DNA from: Pelagibius marinus
GTDB taxonomy: Bacteria > Pseudomonadota > Alphaproteobacteria > Kiloniellales > Kiloniellaceae
Assembly: GCF_014925385.1 (NCBI RefSeq)
Contig: NZ_JACSDK010000016.1
Coordinates: 124,001 to 188,000, forward strand
Direction: 5' to 3'
Length of the DNA stretch: 64,000 nt
The notes beneath the pieces are model-generated. The model saw only the letters and a program-made list of their open reading frames with translations, ran no database searches and was not told the origin of the DNA. Positions 20,253 to 29,261 of the stretch are shown one piece after another (within the stretch, counting starts at the first letter, position 1; each line of letters starts with the position of its first letter). Position numbers and translations under genes: made by a program.

Positions 20253-21932
20253 TTGAGCAAGAGCTACAGCGGCAAGGACCTCGGCGCCGAGGATCTCTAC
20301 TTCGTGCCCCTGGGCGGCACAGGCGAGATCGGCATGAACCTCAATCTCTACGGCCACAAGGGCGCCTGGCTGATGGTCGACCTGGGCATCACCTTCGGCG
20401 ACCCGCGCCTGCCGGGCATCGACGTGGAAATGCCGGATCCCACCTTCATCGTCGATCGACGCGACGACCTGGCCGGCTTGGTGCTGACCCATGCCCACGA
20501 GGACCATATCGGCGCCGTGCCCTATCTCTGGGAAGAGCTGCGCTGCCCCGTCTACGCCACCAAGTTCACCGCCGCGCTTCTGCGCCGCAAGCTGGCGGAG
20601 GTCGGCCTGCTGGACGAAGTGCCGCTGACCGAGGTGCCTCTTTCCGGCACCTTCTCGGTCGGTCCCTTCGAGATCGAACTGATCACGCTCACCCACTCGA
20701 TCCCGGAGCCCAACGCGGTCGTGATCCGTACCGCCGCCGGTACGGTGCTGCACACCGGCGACTGGAAGCTGGATCCCGATCCCCTGGTGGGGGACAACTA
20801 TGACGAACAGCGCCTGAAGGCCCTGGCCGACGAAAACATCCTGGCCATGGTCGGCGATTCCACCAACGCCATGGTCTGGGGGGAGGCCGGCTCAGAGGCG
20901 GAGGTGCGTGAGCACCTGCTGTCGGTGGTGAAGGGCCTGAAGCAGCGCGTCGCCGTGGCCTGCTTCGCCAGCAACGTGGCACGCCTGGAGACGGTGATCC
21001 GCGTCGCCGAGGAATGCGGGCGGCGGGTCTGCCTGCTCGGCCGTTCCATGCACCGCATCGTCGACTGCGCGCGTGAGGCCGGCTATCTGACCGGGCACCA
21101 GCCCTTCCTCTCGGAGGAGGAGATCGACTACCTGCCGCGTGGGGAGGTGCTGCTGCTGTGCACCGGCAGCCAGGGCGAACCGCGGGCCGCACTGTGGCGC
21201 ATCGCCCGAGGCGATCATCCCCACGTCGGCCTCTCGGCGGGGGATTCCGTGGTTTTCTCCTCGCGGGTCATCCCCGGCAACGACACCGCCATTTTCGAGC
21301 TGCAGAACTCCCTGGCCCGCGCCGGGATCGAGGTCATCACCGACCACGACCACGACATTCACGTTTCCGGTCATCCCGGCCGCGACGAGCTGATCCAAAT
21401 GTACCAGTGGGTGCGCCCGCAGGTCGCGGTGCCGGTGCACGGCGAAGCCCGCCACCTCATGGCCCATGCGGAGATCGCCAAGGAGTGCCAGATCCCGCAG
21501 CAGGTCGTGGGCCACAACGGCGCCGTCATTCGCCTGGCGCCGGGCGAGGCGGGGATCGTCGACGAGGTGTCCAACGGGCGGCTGATCTATGACGGCGGGC
21601 GCCTGCTGTCGCAGGACAGCCCGGTCATCAAGGGTCGCCAGAAACTGATGTTCAACGGCGCCGTGGCCGTGACCCTGGTGATGGACGAGCGCGGCCAACT
21701 GGACGGCGAGCCGGACATCTCCACCGTCGGCCTCTTCGAGGAGCACGAGGAGGAGGAAGACCTTGGTGCCGTGGCGATCGCAATCCGGGATGCGGTCCAG
21801 CGCCTCGGCCGGCGCGAGCGCAAGGACGACGCGGCGGTGGAGGAGGCGGCCCGCCTGGCCGTGCGCCGCACCGTCAACCGGCTGCTCGGCAAGAAGCCCA
21901 TGACCATGGTCCATGTCATTCGCTTCGAATAG
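20253..21932 (+). CDS. rnj: ribonuclease J
   Basis: 559 residues, a metallo-beta-lactamase/beta-CASP ribonuclease with 5'-3' exo- and endonuclease activity in RNA processing. The zinc-binding motif HAHEDH is at residues 80-85. Later family motifs are MVGDSTNA, LCTGSQGEPRAAL and the beta-CASP histidine in VSGHPGRDEL, followed by PVHGEARHLMAH. I chose TTG at 20253, five bases after coaX, since it gives the expected N-terminus. An earlier TTG at 20208 would bury 40 bases in coaX. RNase J beside coaX is common in alphaproteobacteria. Confidence 0.93.
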   Translation: MSKSYSGKDLGAEDLYFVPLGGTGEIGMNLNLYGHKGAWLMVDLGITFGDPRLPGIDVEMPDPTFIVDRRDDLAGLVLTHAHEDHIGAVPYLWEELRCPVYATKFTAALLRRKLAEVGLLDEVPLTEVPLSGTFSVGPFEIELITLTHSIPEPNAVVIRTAAGTVLHTGDWKLDPDPLVGDNYDEQRLKALADENILAMVGDSTNAMVWGEAGSEAEVREHLLSVVKGLKQRVAVACFASNVARLETVIRVAEECGRRVCLLGRSMHRIVDCAREAGYLTGHQPFLSEEEIDYLPRGEVLLLCTGSQGEPRAALWRIARGDHPHVGLSAGDSVVFSSRVIPGNDTAIFELQNSLARAGIEVITDHDHDIHVSGHPGRDELIQMYQWVRPQVAVPVHGEARHLMAHAEIAKECQIPQQVVGHNGAVIRLAPGEAGIVDEVSNGRLIYDGGRLLSQDSPVIKGRQKLMFNGAVAVTLVMDERGQLDGEPDISTVGLFEEHEEEEDLGAVAIAIRDAVQRLGRRERKDDAAVEEAARLAVRRTVNRLLGKKPMTMVHVIRFE

Positions 21933-22035
21933 CTGCTGACCGGGGCTGTCAGGAGTTATCTGCCCGCAGGCGTCCAGGGCCTTGCGCCGGGCGGCCCGGG
22001 GCCACAAATTACGGAAAACACGGAGGAGGAACGGA

Positions 22036-22440
22036 ATGATCGGCAGGTTGAATCACGTGGCCATTGCGGTGCCGGACCTGGAGGCGGCGGCCGGGGTCTA
22101 CCGCAGCATGCTGGGGGCGGAAGTCTCCGAGGCTGTACCGCAGCCCAAGCATGGAGTGACGGTGATCTTCGTCAACCTGCCCAACACCAAGATCGAGCTG
22201 CTCCAACCGCTGGGCGACAGCTCGCCGATCGCCAGCTTTCTGGAGCGCAACCCGGCCGGCGGCATCCACCATGTCTGCTACGAGGTCGACGACATCATCG
22301 CCGCCCGCGACCACCTGAAGGCCGAAGGCGCCCGGGTGCTGGGTGACGGCGAGCCGAAGACCGGCGCCCACGACAAGCCGGTACTGTTCCTGCACCCCAA
22401 GGACTTCTGCGGCACCCTGGTCGAGCTCGAGCAGGCCTAG
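22036..22440 (+). CDS. mce: methylmalonyl-CoA epimerase
   Basis: 134 residues, a VOC-fold metalloenzyme that interconverts the R and S forms of methylmalonyl-CoA in propionate metabolism. Family features are GRLNHVAIAVPDLEAA with the first metal histidine, GGIHHVCYEVDDI with the second, and the terminal FCGTLVELEQA with the glutamate ligand. ATG 22036 is preceded by GGAGGAGGA at 22022-22030, which decides against a longer reading. The DUF1467 gene follows after 7 bases. Confidence 0.95.
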   Translation: MIGRLNHVAIAVPDLEAAAGVYRSMLGAEVSEAVPQPKHGVTVIFVNLPNTKIELLQPLGDSSPIASFLERNPAGGIHHVCYEVDDIIAARDHLKAEGARVLGDGEPKTGAHDKPVLFLHPKDFCGTLVELEQA

Positions 22441-22447
22441 TGCGCCC

Positions 22448-22711
22448 ATGACCTGGTTCACCGGCCTTCTCGTCTACGGGATGATCTGGATGGTGGTGCT
22501 GCTCACCGTGCTGCCCTGGGGCGTGCAGCGGAGCGAGGAGCCGGAGCCGGGTCACGAGCCCGGGGCCCCGGAAAAGCCGATGATGTGGCGCAAGGTGCTG
22601 GCCACCACCCTCATCTCGGCGGTGATCTGGGCCGGCGTCTACATGGTCATCGACCAGGGCTGGATCACTTTCCGCGAGTACACGCCCCTGGGCACCAGCG
22701 CCCCGAAATGA
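22448..22711 (+). CDS. DUF1467 family small membrane protein
   Basis: 87 residues with two membrane helices (about 4-22 and 50-70). They flank a short loop carrying LPWGVQRSEEPEPGHEPGAPEKP, the typical DUF1467 pattern of a first helix, LPxGVR and GAPxxP. The function is unknown; the family is nearly restricted to alphaproteobacteria and is often encoded directly after methylmalonyl-CoA epimerase, as here. The ATG at 22448 is the conserved start MTWFTGLLVYG. tag begins 11 bases later. Confidence 0.88.
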   Translation: MTWFTGLLVYGMIWMVVLLTVLPWGVQRSEEPEPGHEPGAPEKPMMWRKVLATTLISAVIWAGVYMVIDQGWITFREYTPLGTSAPK

Positions 22712-22722
22712 GCCGTTTCTGA

Positions 22723-23292
22723 ATGAGCAGCTACTGCGACTACGCCCCCGGCAACCCCATCCATGCTCACTACCATGACCGGGAATACGGCTTTCCGGTG
22801 GACGACGAGGCCGTGCTCTTCGAGCGCATGATCCTGGAGATCAACCAGGCGGGGCTGTCCTGGGAGCTGATGCTGAAGAAGCGGGAGGGCTTCCGCGCCG
22901 CCTACGACGGCTTCGACGTCGACAGGGTGGCTGCCTACGGCGAGCGCGAGCGGACCCGGCTGCTGAACGACGCCGGCATCATCCGCAACCGCCTGAAGGT
23001 CAATGCCGCCATCGTCAACGCCCAGCGCATCGTCGAACTGCGCCGGGACTATGGCTCCTTCAAAGGCTGGATCGACGCGCACCATCCCCTCGACAAGGCG
23101 GCGTGGGTGAAGCTGTTCCGCAAGACCTTCAAGTTCACCGGCGGCGAAATCGTCGGTGAGTTTCTTATGAGCACCGGCTATTTGCCCGGCGCCCATCGTG
23201 AAAGTTGCCCCATCTATCAGGAGATTGCCCGGCTTTCTCCACCCTGGATGTCAGAGGGGTGGCAGAAATCCGCGAAAAAGACAAAAAAATAG
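22723..23292 (+). CDS. tag: DNA-3-methyladenine glycosylase I family protein
   Basis: 189 residues, an alkyl-base excision repair enzyme of the helix-hairpin-helix superfamily. The Tag zinc-ligand pattern is present: Cys5, His18 in HYHDREYG, and His/Cys in AHRESCP near the C-terminus. The core NQAGLSWELMLKKREGFRAAYDGFD matches the substrate pocket region. The C-terminus is unusually lysine-rich (KSAKKTKK), giving an A-rich end whose antisense supplies the T tract of a minus-strand terminator. It is the last gene of the run that begins with nuoA. Confidence 0.93.
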   Translation: MSSYCDYAPGNPIHAHYHDREYGFPVDDEAVLFERMILEINQAGLSWELMLKKREGFRAAYDGFDVDRVAAYGERERTRLLNDAGIIRNRLKVNAAIVNAQRIVELRRDYGSFKGWIDAHHPLDKAAWVKLFRKTFKFTGGEIVGEFLMSTGYLPGAHRESCPIYQEIARLSPPWMSEGWQKSAKKTKK

Positions 23293-23309
23293 GCAAGCTG
23301 CAGCTTGCC
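23275..23309 (-). terminator. Rho-independent terminator on the minus strand
   Basis: The 18-base perfect palindrome GGCAAGCTGCAGCTTGCC (23292-23309) forms a 7-bp stem with a TGCA loop. On the minus strand it is followed by TATTTTTTTGTCTTTTT. On the plus strand the following bases are CCCTCGCC, so it terminates leftward transcription much better than the tag transcript. Confidence 0.62.
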
Positions 23310-23390
23310 CTCGCCAGTTCCCTGTTCAGCTTTTAGACCTGATTATTCAGGCTCTCTTGGTATTGGACGGCCCCGAAGGACCGTCTGACG
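23275..23390 (-). ncRNA. candidate small RNA with three hairpins and a terminator
   Basis: Read on the minus strand, three hairpins come in order. The first is an 8-bp stem GACGGTCC/GGGCCGTC closed by a TTCG tetraloop (23385 to 23366). The second is CCTGA-ATAA-TCAGG (23351 to 23338). The third is the terminator stem GGCAAGC-TGCA-GCTTGCC with a long T tract (23309 to about 23275). The first stem has a G-U pair on this strand but a C-A mismatch on the other, so it favours minus-strand RNA. The 5' end and promoter are not located. It matches no RNA family I know. Confidence 0.38.
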
Positions 23391-23642
23391 GCGTGTCCAC
23401 CCTAAACCTGGGCCGCGCTGCGCTGTTTCGCGCAGTTCTTACTGGCACGAGTAATATCCCATTCGGGCTCCGCCGTCACCCATTTTCTAACAATGTTATG
23501 CAGATACCCCATGTTGCATTGCAACAATTGCGCGGAGGTAGAACTCTGGGAAGAAGACGCGTCTGCGCTCTCTATCTGAGAGAGAATCACCCATCCGGTT
23601 TGTTTATTGCTTTGTTAAGTGCGCAACCCCTAGGCTCGGCCC
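23310..23642. other. AT-richer, palindrome-rich gap between tag and the next gene
   Basis: This gap is clearly less GC-rich than its surroundings. Besides the minus-strand hairpins it holds GTTGCA-T-TGCAAC (23513-23525), AGACGCGTCT (23555-23564) and CTCTCT-ATCTG-AGAGAG (23568-23584). A 62-codon minus-strand frame starting with GTG (23590 to 23402) has no recognisable protein sequence and no strong ribosome site, so I do not call it a gene. The 3' part must contain the promoter of the following plus-strand gene, which I could not place. Confidence 0.5.
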
Positions 23643-24104
23643 ATGAGATCCTCGACCACCCTCGGGCGCTTCCTGCCCGGCGTTATCCTGTGTCTTCTGA
23701 CCGCCCTCGGGTCGGCGCAGCCGGCCGCTGCCGAGGACGGCTACCTCACCATCACCAAGGCCGACTGCGCTCGTCTCGCCCTCCACTATCCGGCGCCGGA
23801 CGTGGCCTATCAGCCCGGCCGCGACGTGCGCGGGAAGAAGGTGGTGCCGGCGGACCTGGACGGCGGCAACGGCCTGGTGCTGCCCGAGGAGGTGGTGATT
23901 CCCATCGAGGTGGACCTCTTCGACCGCTACGGCATTCCGGCCAACGGGATCAACTACAAGGGCGATATCTTTATCGGAGAGGTGGTGGTGGACGTCGCCA
24001 CGGGGCGGGCCATCTTCAACGGCCAGCCGCTGCAGAGCGAGGCCGAGGCGGAGCTTGCCGCCCGCTGCCAGCGCATCGTGCGGGACCGCGCCGAGGGGCA
24101 GTAG
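23643..24104 (+). CDS. secreted protein of unknown function
   Basis: 153 residues starting with a typical Sec signal peptide (a basic start, then FLPGVILCLLTALGSA, cleavage probably after QPAAA). The mature part (~120 residues) has two cysteines, in ITKADCARL and LAARCQRIV, which could form a disulfide in the periplasm. In between are acidic, beta-strand-like segments (VVIPIEVDLFDRYG, FIGEVVVDV). I do not recognise a family. No strong ribosome site precedes the ATG. It stands alone between the palindrome-rich gap and proS, with its own 190-base spacer. Confidence 0.8.
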   Translation: MRSSTTLGRFLPGVILCLLTALGSAQPAAAEDGYLTITKADCARLALHYPAPDVAYQPGRDVRGKKVVPADLDGGNGLVLPEEVVIPIEVDLFDRYGIPANGINYKGDIFIGEVVVDVATGRAIFNGQPLQSEAEAELAARCQRIVRDRAEGQ

Positions 24105-24145
24105 GCCCGCCGCCCCGCAAGCGGTTGTCCCCTGGCCAAGGCCCG

Positions 24146-24174
24146 TGGACAAGGCCCCGGGGCTCCCCTATACA
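24146..24174 (+). promoter_or_regulatory. sigma-70 type promoter of proS
   Basis: TGGACA (24146-24151) and TATACA (24169-24174) are separated by 17 bases. Transcription would start near 24181, about 118 bases before the proS ATG. No other good match lies in the spacer. Confidence 0.6.
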
Positions 24175-24298
24175 AACTGCACGCATTCCCCCGAGCCATC
24201 CAGGGCCTCGCAGGCCTTGCGAAGCGGCTGTTTCCCGGTCATTTTCGGGGCCGGCAGGCGTCTCGCCAGCCGCTCAGTAGCAAGGACAAGAGTTTCGT

Positions 24299-25627
24299 AT
24301 GCGCCTCTCGCAGTATTTCATGCCGACCCTGAAGGAAACCCCGAAGGAGGCGGAGATCGTCTCCCATCGGCTCATGCTGCGCGCCGGGATGGTCCGCCAG
24401 GCCAGCGCCGGGATCTACTCCTGGCTGCCGCTCGGCTACCGGGTGCTGCGCAAGATCGAGCAGATCGTGCGCGAGGAGCAGGATGCGGCCGGCTGGCAGG
24501 AGTTGCTGATGCCGACCATCCAGTCAGCCGACCTGTGGAAGCAGTCGGGGCGCTACGAAGACTACGGCAAGGAGATGCTGCGCATCACCGACCGCCACGA
24601 GCGCGAGATGCTCTACGGCCCGACCAACGAGGAACTTATCACCGAGATCTTCCGCAACGGCGCCAAGAGCTACCGTGACCTGCCCCAGGGCCTCTATCAC
24701 ATCCAGTGGAAGTTCCGCGACGAGGTGCGTCCGCGCTTCGGCGTCATGCGCGGCCGCGAGTTCCTGATGAAGGATGCCTATTCCTTCGACATCGACTACG
24801 AGGCCGGACGGCGCGCCTACCAGAAGCAGTTCGTCGCTTACCTGCGCACCTTTGCGCGCATGGGTCTCAAGGCCATCCCCATGGAAGCCGACACCGGCCC
24901 CATCGGCGGGGACCTCAGCCACGAGTTCATCGTGCTGGCCGAGACCGGCGAGTCCGAAGTGTTCTGCGACCGCGAGTTTCTCGATCACGACGTCCTGGGC
25001 GCGGACGTGGACTACGACGACAGCGCCAGCGTGGAGAAGGTGGTCGACTACTACACTAACCTCTACGCGCGCACCGACGAGAAGCACGACCAGGCGCTCT
25101 TCGAGAAAGAGGTGCCGAGCGAACGCCGCTACACCGGCCGCGGCATCGAGGTCGGGCACATCTTCTTTTTCGGCACCAAGTATTCCGAGCCCCTGGGCGC
25201 CTATGTGACCACACCGGACGATGACAGTGTGCCGGTGCAGATGGGCTCCTACGGCGTCGGCGTGTCGCGCCTGGTCGGCGGCATCATCGAGGCCAGCCAC
25301 GACGACAACGGCATCATCTGGCCGGAGGCCGTGGCGCCCTTCAAGGTCGGCCTCATCAACCTGCGCGTCGCAGACGCGGACTGCACCGCCGCCTGCGACA
25401 AGCTCTATGGGCAGCTCTCGGAAGCGGGGATCGAGGTGGCCTACGACGACCGCGACGAGTCCGCCGGCGCCAAGTTCGCCAACATGGACCTGATCGGCCT
25501 GCCCTGGCAGCTGGTGGTCGGTCCGCGCGGGCTCAAGAACGGCGTCGTCGAGCTGAAGCAGCGCGGCGGCAACGGCGAGCGCGAGGAGCTGTCGCCCGAG
25601 GCCGCCGTCGCCAAGCTGGTCGGCTAG
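24299..25627 (+). CDS. proS: proline--tRNA ligase, short alphaproteobacterial type
   Basis: 442 residues, a class II aminoacyl-tRNA synthetase that charges tRNA-Pro. It starts [34 protein letters not shown] and contains class II motif 2, [31 protein letters not shown]. Motif 3 is [25 protein letters not shown], and the anticodon-binding domain is at the end. It lacks the ~180-residue YbaK-like editing insert of longer bacterial ProRS, as is normal in alphaproteobacteria. lolC follows after 12 bases, a frequent arrangement in this class. Confidence 0.97.
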   Translation: MRLSQYFMPTLKETPKEAEIVSHRLMLRAGMVRQASAGIYSWLPLGYRVLRKIEQIVREEQDAAGWQELLMPTIQSADLWKQSGRYEDYGKEMLRITDRHEREMLYGPTNEELITEIFRNGAKSYRDLPQGLYHIQWKFRDEVRPRFGVMRGREFLMKDAYSFDIDYEAGRRAYQKQFVAYLRTFARMGLKAIPMEADTGPIGGDLSHEFIVLAETGESEVFCDREFLDHDVLGADVDYDDSASVEKVVDYYTNLYARTDEKHDQALFEKEVPSERRYTGRGIEVGHIFFFGTKYSEPLGAYVTTPDDDSVPVQMGSYGVGVSRLVGGIIEASHDDNGIIWPEAVAPFKVGLINLRVADADCTAACDKLYGQLSEAGIEVAYDDRDESAGAKFANMDLIGLPWQLVVGPRGLKNGVVELKQRGGNGEREELSPEAAVAKLVG

Positions 25628-25639
25628 GGCAGGGAGCGG

Positions 25640-26879
25640 ATGATCTTCAACGCTTTCGAGCGCTTGGTGGCCTCGCGCTACCTGCGTGCCCGCCGCGAGG
25701 AGGGTTTCGTCTCGGTCATCGCCGTCTTCTCCTTCCTCGGCATCATGCTGGGCGTGGCGGTACTCATCATCGTCATGGCGGTGATGAACGGCTTCCGCCA
25801 GGAACTGCTGTCCCGCATCCTGGGCGTCAACGGCCACCTGACGGTCTTCTCCAGCGGCCCGGCAATCCAGGACTTCGACGACGTTGCCAAGCGCCTCATG
25901 GGAGTTGACGGCGTGGTCTCGGTGACCCCGCAGGTGCAGGGCCAGGTCATGGTGACGGTCCAGGGTTCGGCCACCGGGGCCCTGGTGCGCGGCATGCGGC
26001 CGCAAGACGTGGCGGCGCGACCGATCCTGGCCGACAACATCGTTGCCGGCAGCATGGACGATTATGGCAAGGACGACGGCATCCTCATCGGCCAACGCCT
26101 GGCGCAGACGCTGGGCGTCTGGGTCGGCGACAAGATCACGCTGGTCTCGCCTTCCGGAAACACGACTGTCATCGGCACGGTACCGCGCCTCAAGAGCTAC
26201 CGCATCGCCGCGCTCTTCGACGTCGGCATGTACGAGTATGACAACGGCTTCATCTACATGCCCCTGGAGGCGGCGCAGCTCTTCTACCGCCTGCCCAAGG
26301 CAGTCAATGCGATCGAGGTCTTCGTCGACGATCCCGACCACACCAGGGCGACCCTGAACGCCATGCAGGCCTCTCTGGGCGCCGACTACCGCACGGTGGA
26401 CTGGCAGCGCTCCAACGCCGCCTTCTTCGGCGCCATCCAGACCGAGCGCAACGTGATGTTCCTCATCCTGTCGCTGATCATCGTGGTGGCCGCCTTCAAC
26501 GTACTCTCGGGCCAGACCATGCTGGTGAAGGACAAGGGCCGGGACATCGCCATCCTGCGCACCATGGGCGCGACCCGCGGTATGGTCATGCGCATCTTCT
26601 TCCTCAGCGGCGCCAGCATTGGCGTGGTGGGCACGGCCTTTGGCTTCGTCCTGGGCTTTCTCTTTGCCGACAACATCCAGACCATCCGGGAGTTCTTGCA
26701 GAACCTGACGGGCATCGGACTTTTCCCGGCGGAGATCTATTTCCTTTCCCGGCTTCCGGCGGTGGTCGATGTCGGCGAGGTGGTCCTGATCGTCGGCCTG
26801 GCTCTGGCGCTGTCCTTCCTGGCGCCGCTCTATCCGGCCTGGCGGGCGGCGCGGCTCGATCCGGTCGAGGCTCTCCGCT

Positions 26880-26887
<8 letters not shown>
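25640..26887 (+). CDS. lolC: lipoprotein-releasing ABC transporter permease LolC/LolE
   Basis: 415 residues with the MacB/FtsX-like layout: one N-terminal helix ([30 protein letters not shown]), a large periplasmic domain (about 50-265), then three helices near the C-terminus. LolC/E with LolD extracts lipoproteins from the inner membrane and hands them to LolA. Only one permease gene is present, so the transporter is probably a homodimeric LolC/E type. Its last 8 bases overlap lolD. Confidence 0.94.
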
Positions 26888-27587
<700 letters not shown>

Positions 27588-27635
27588 GGCGTTTCACGTC
27601 CGCCCTCAGGCAGAAATAATCGGAAAGAGAGAAGT

Positions 27636-27641
27636 TATAAT
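27636..27641 (+). promoter_or_regulatory. isolated TATAAT box in the lolD-PAS gene spacer
   Basis: A perfect -10 hexamer, TATAAT, lies in AGTTATAATCG but no matching -35 box is found 16-18 bases upstream. It is the best promoter candidate for the PAS-like gene 145 bases downstream. CGCCCTC (27601-27607) and GAGGGCG (27655-27661) bracket it, and GTCGAAT/ATTCGAC (27709-27715 / 27736-27742) lie in the possible leader. Confidence 0.28.
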
Positions 27642-27785
27642 CGCCGTCCAACCAGAGGGCGCGGCGGCCAATTCATTGTTTTCATACAAGCATTTGAATG
27701 CTGTATTAGTCGAATAGCTCAGATGGTGTAATCCGATTCGACAGGGTTCCGCTTTCAGCGACCGCATAAGTAGAGGTGGATCTAG

Positions 27786-28316
27786 ATGCATTCCAGGACC
27801 GCTACGGAAGAAGTTTTTCGATCTTTTGAGGAAGACGTCAGCTCTCCACCGATGGACCTCAAGCGTCTGACGCTGGAGGAAGCGCTGGAGGCGGCTCCCG
27901 ATTTCCGCGGCATGCTGGAAGTATGGAGCAGCAAGCGCCGTGACGAGCAGATTCCGGGCTGGAGTGATTTCGACTTCCCGGATTTCGTTGGCTGGCATTC
28001 CGATCTCGTCTTGAGCATCTTCAAGACGGAGGAGCCCGATCCCTATTTCGTCCTCTCCGGCGAAACCTTCACGCGGGCTATCGACTTCAATGTGAAGGGC
28101 GTGCATTTCAGCCAGGGCTGGCCGCGGCTCTTCGACTTGCAGTTCCGGGAGCATTTCGGCGCGATCAGGGACACCGGCCTGATTGGCCTGACCGAAGGGA
28201 AGGTTGCGACCTCGAACCGGAACTTTCTCTCCATCCGGGTTCTCGAGCTGCCTGTCCGAGACGGTGGAGACGAAGTTCAGCGCATGATCCATGTGGTCAG
28301 GGTCTTGAGCGACTGA
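27786..28316 (+). CDS. PAS_5-like sensory domain protein
   Basis: 176 residues, soluble, with no signal peptide. After a 45-residue lead comes EVWSSKRRDEQIPGWSDFDFPDF. A compact alpha/beta domain follows: DPYFVLSGETFTRAIDFNVKGVHFSQGW, then FDLQFREHFGAIRDTGLIGLTEG, then strands ending MIHVVRVLSD. This is the pattern of PAS_5 (PF07310) proteins common in Rhodospirillales, though my match is by pattern only. No output domain is present, so it may be an isolated sensor or ligand-binding module. It stands alone, convergent with the SDR gene 34 bases away, in locally less GC-rich DNA. Confidence 0.72.
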   Translation: MHSRTATEEVFRSFEEDVSSPPMDLKRLTLEEALEAAPDFRGMLEVWSSKRRDEQIPGWSDFDFPDFVGWHSDLVLSIFKTEEPDPYFVLSGETFTRAIDFNVKGVHFSQGWPRLFDLQFREHFGAIRDTGLIGLTEGKVATSNRNFLSIRVLELPVRDGGDEVQRMIHVVRVLSD

Positions 28317-28350
28317 ACCCCGGGCCCGCGATACCGGGCCGCCGCGCGCT

Positions 28351-29100
28351 TCAACGCATGATCCTTCCGCCATCGATGATGATCGTCTGCCCGGTGATAA
28401 AGGCGGAGTTCTCGGATACGAGGAACTTCACCGCGGCGGTGATCTCGTCAAACTCCCCCATGCGCTGCAGCGGTGTGGCGTCCACGACCTCGGCGACCTG
28501 CGCTTCGGTGAAGTATCTCTCGACGGCCTCGCTGCGAAAGAAGCCGAGTGCCAGGCCGTTGACCCGGACATGGGGAGCGAGCTCCAGGGCGGCGCACTTG
28601 GTGACCATATTCACGCCGGCCTTCGACGCAGAGTAGTTGACGGCGTTCTTGCGGGCGTAGAACGCAGTGACCGCGGAGATGTTGACGATGTGGCCACAGC
28701 GCGCCGCGGTCATGATCCTGCCGGCGGCCTGGGTACAGAGAAAAACGCCCTTGAGGTTGACGTCGATGACGCTATCCCAATCGTCCTCGCTCAGCTCGAG
28801 GAGCGGCCGGTCGATATTGATGCCGGCGTTGTTGACCAGAATGTCGACGCCGCCGAACACCTCCAGCGTCTCCGCGAAGAGCCGTTCCACGTCTGCGGAC
28901 TTCGAGACGTCGGCGCGGCAGAGGTGGGCCTTGCCACCCTTGGCGCGGATCTCCTCGGCCACGCGGGCGGCGCCTTCCTCCGACGTCGCGTAGTTGACGA
29001 CCACGTTGGCGCCGCCGCCGCCCAGGTCCGTTGCGATATCGCGGCCGACACCGCGCCCGGCCCCCGTTATGACGACCGTCTTGCCTGCGAATTCACTCAT
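28351..29100 (-). CDS. short-chain dehydrogenase/reductase, FabG-like
   Basis: 249 residues, classical SDR fold. The cofactor motif TGAGRGVG is at 12-19, NNAG at 90-93, and the catalytic triad is Ser142, Tyr156 and Lys160 (YSASK). The C-terminal FITGQTIIIDGGRIMR is usual for the family. The substrate cannot be read from sequence: FabG-type 3-oxoacyl-ACP/CoA reductases, acetoacetyl-CoA reductases and sugar or steroid dehydrogenases all look like this. It is not in a fatty-acid cluster. GAGGTCGG lies just before the ATG on the minus strand. With the PAS gene it forms a small accessory patch between lolD and dnaE. Confidence 0.9.
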   Translation of the reverse strand: MSEFAGKTVVITGAGRGVGRDIATDLGGGGANVVVNYATSEEGAARVAEEIRAKGGKAHLCRADVSKSADVERLFAETLEVFGGVDILVNNAGINIDRPLLELSEDDWDSVIDVNLKGVFLCTQAAGRIMTAARCGHIVNISAVTAFYARKNAVNYSASKAGVNMVTKCAALELAPHVRVNGLALGFFRSEAVERYFTEAQVAEVVDATPLQRMGEFDEITAAVKFLVSENSAFITGQTIIIDGGRIMR

Positions 29101-29110
29101 CCGTCACCGA

Positions 29111-29142
29111 CCTCGATCTGAATGGGCCTCGATCTGAATGGG
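29111..29142. repeat. 16-bp tandem duplication upstream of the SDR gene
   Basis: CCTCGATCTGAATGGG is present twice without spacer, at 29111-29126 and 29127-29142, starting 10 bases before the SDR start codon (minus strand). Each unit contains the GATC core. A recent slippage duplication is the simplest explanation; a doubled regulator site is possible. Confidence 0.7.
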
Positions 29143-29146
29143 TCCC

Positions 29147-29159
29147 GGAGAATTTCTCC
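29147..29159. promoter_or_regulatory. palindrome GGAGAA-T-TTCTCC, candidate operator
   Basis: A perfect 6+1+6 inverted repeat lies four bases from the tandem duplication, in the 203-base divergent spacer between the SDR gene and dnaE. Its position, about 47 bases before the SDR start, suits a repressor site for that gene. No regulator gene lies nearby. Confidence 0.3.
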
Positions 29160-29232
29160 CGCTGCGACAATCGTAGTGCAGCCTGTTTTCGCTGTCGCCT
29201 ATGGCGGTGGCTGTCGGCCTTCGGTCCTGCGT

Positions 29233-29261
29233 TCAACTTACCCACAGTTGTTGCTATCCTG
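29233..29261 (+). promoter_or_regulatory. candidate dnaE promoter containing a DnaA-box-like site
   Basis: TTCAAC (29233-29238) and TATCCT (29256-29261) are 17 bases apart, about 43 bases before the dnaE ATG. The spacer contains TTACCCACA (29239-29247), one mismatch from the DnaA-box consensus TTATCCACA. DnaA bound there would block this promoter. Only one box is seen. Confidence 0.35.

Noticed and set aside
23402-23590. 62-codon minus-strand ORF in the tag-23643 gap
   Set aside because: It has a GTG start without a clear ribosome site, no recognisable sequence, and lies in a region better explained by structured RNA and regulatory palindromes.
27709-27742. tRNA-like stretch containing TAGCTCAGATGGT near the PAS gene
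   Set aside because: The D-arm-like sequence has no acceptor stem, anticodon arm or T arm in the right places. It lies within an inverted repeat and is better seen as coincidence.
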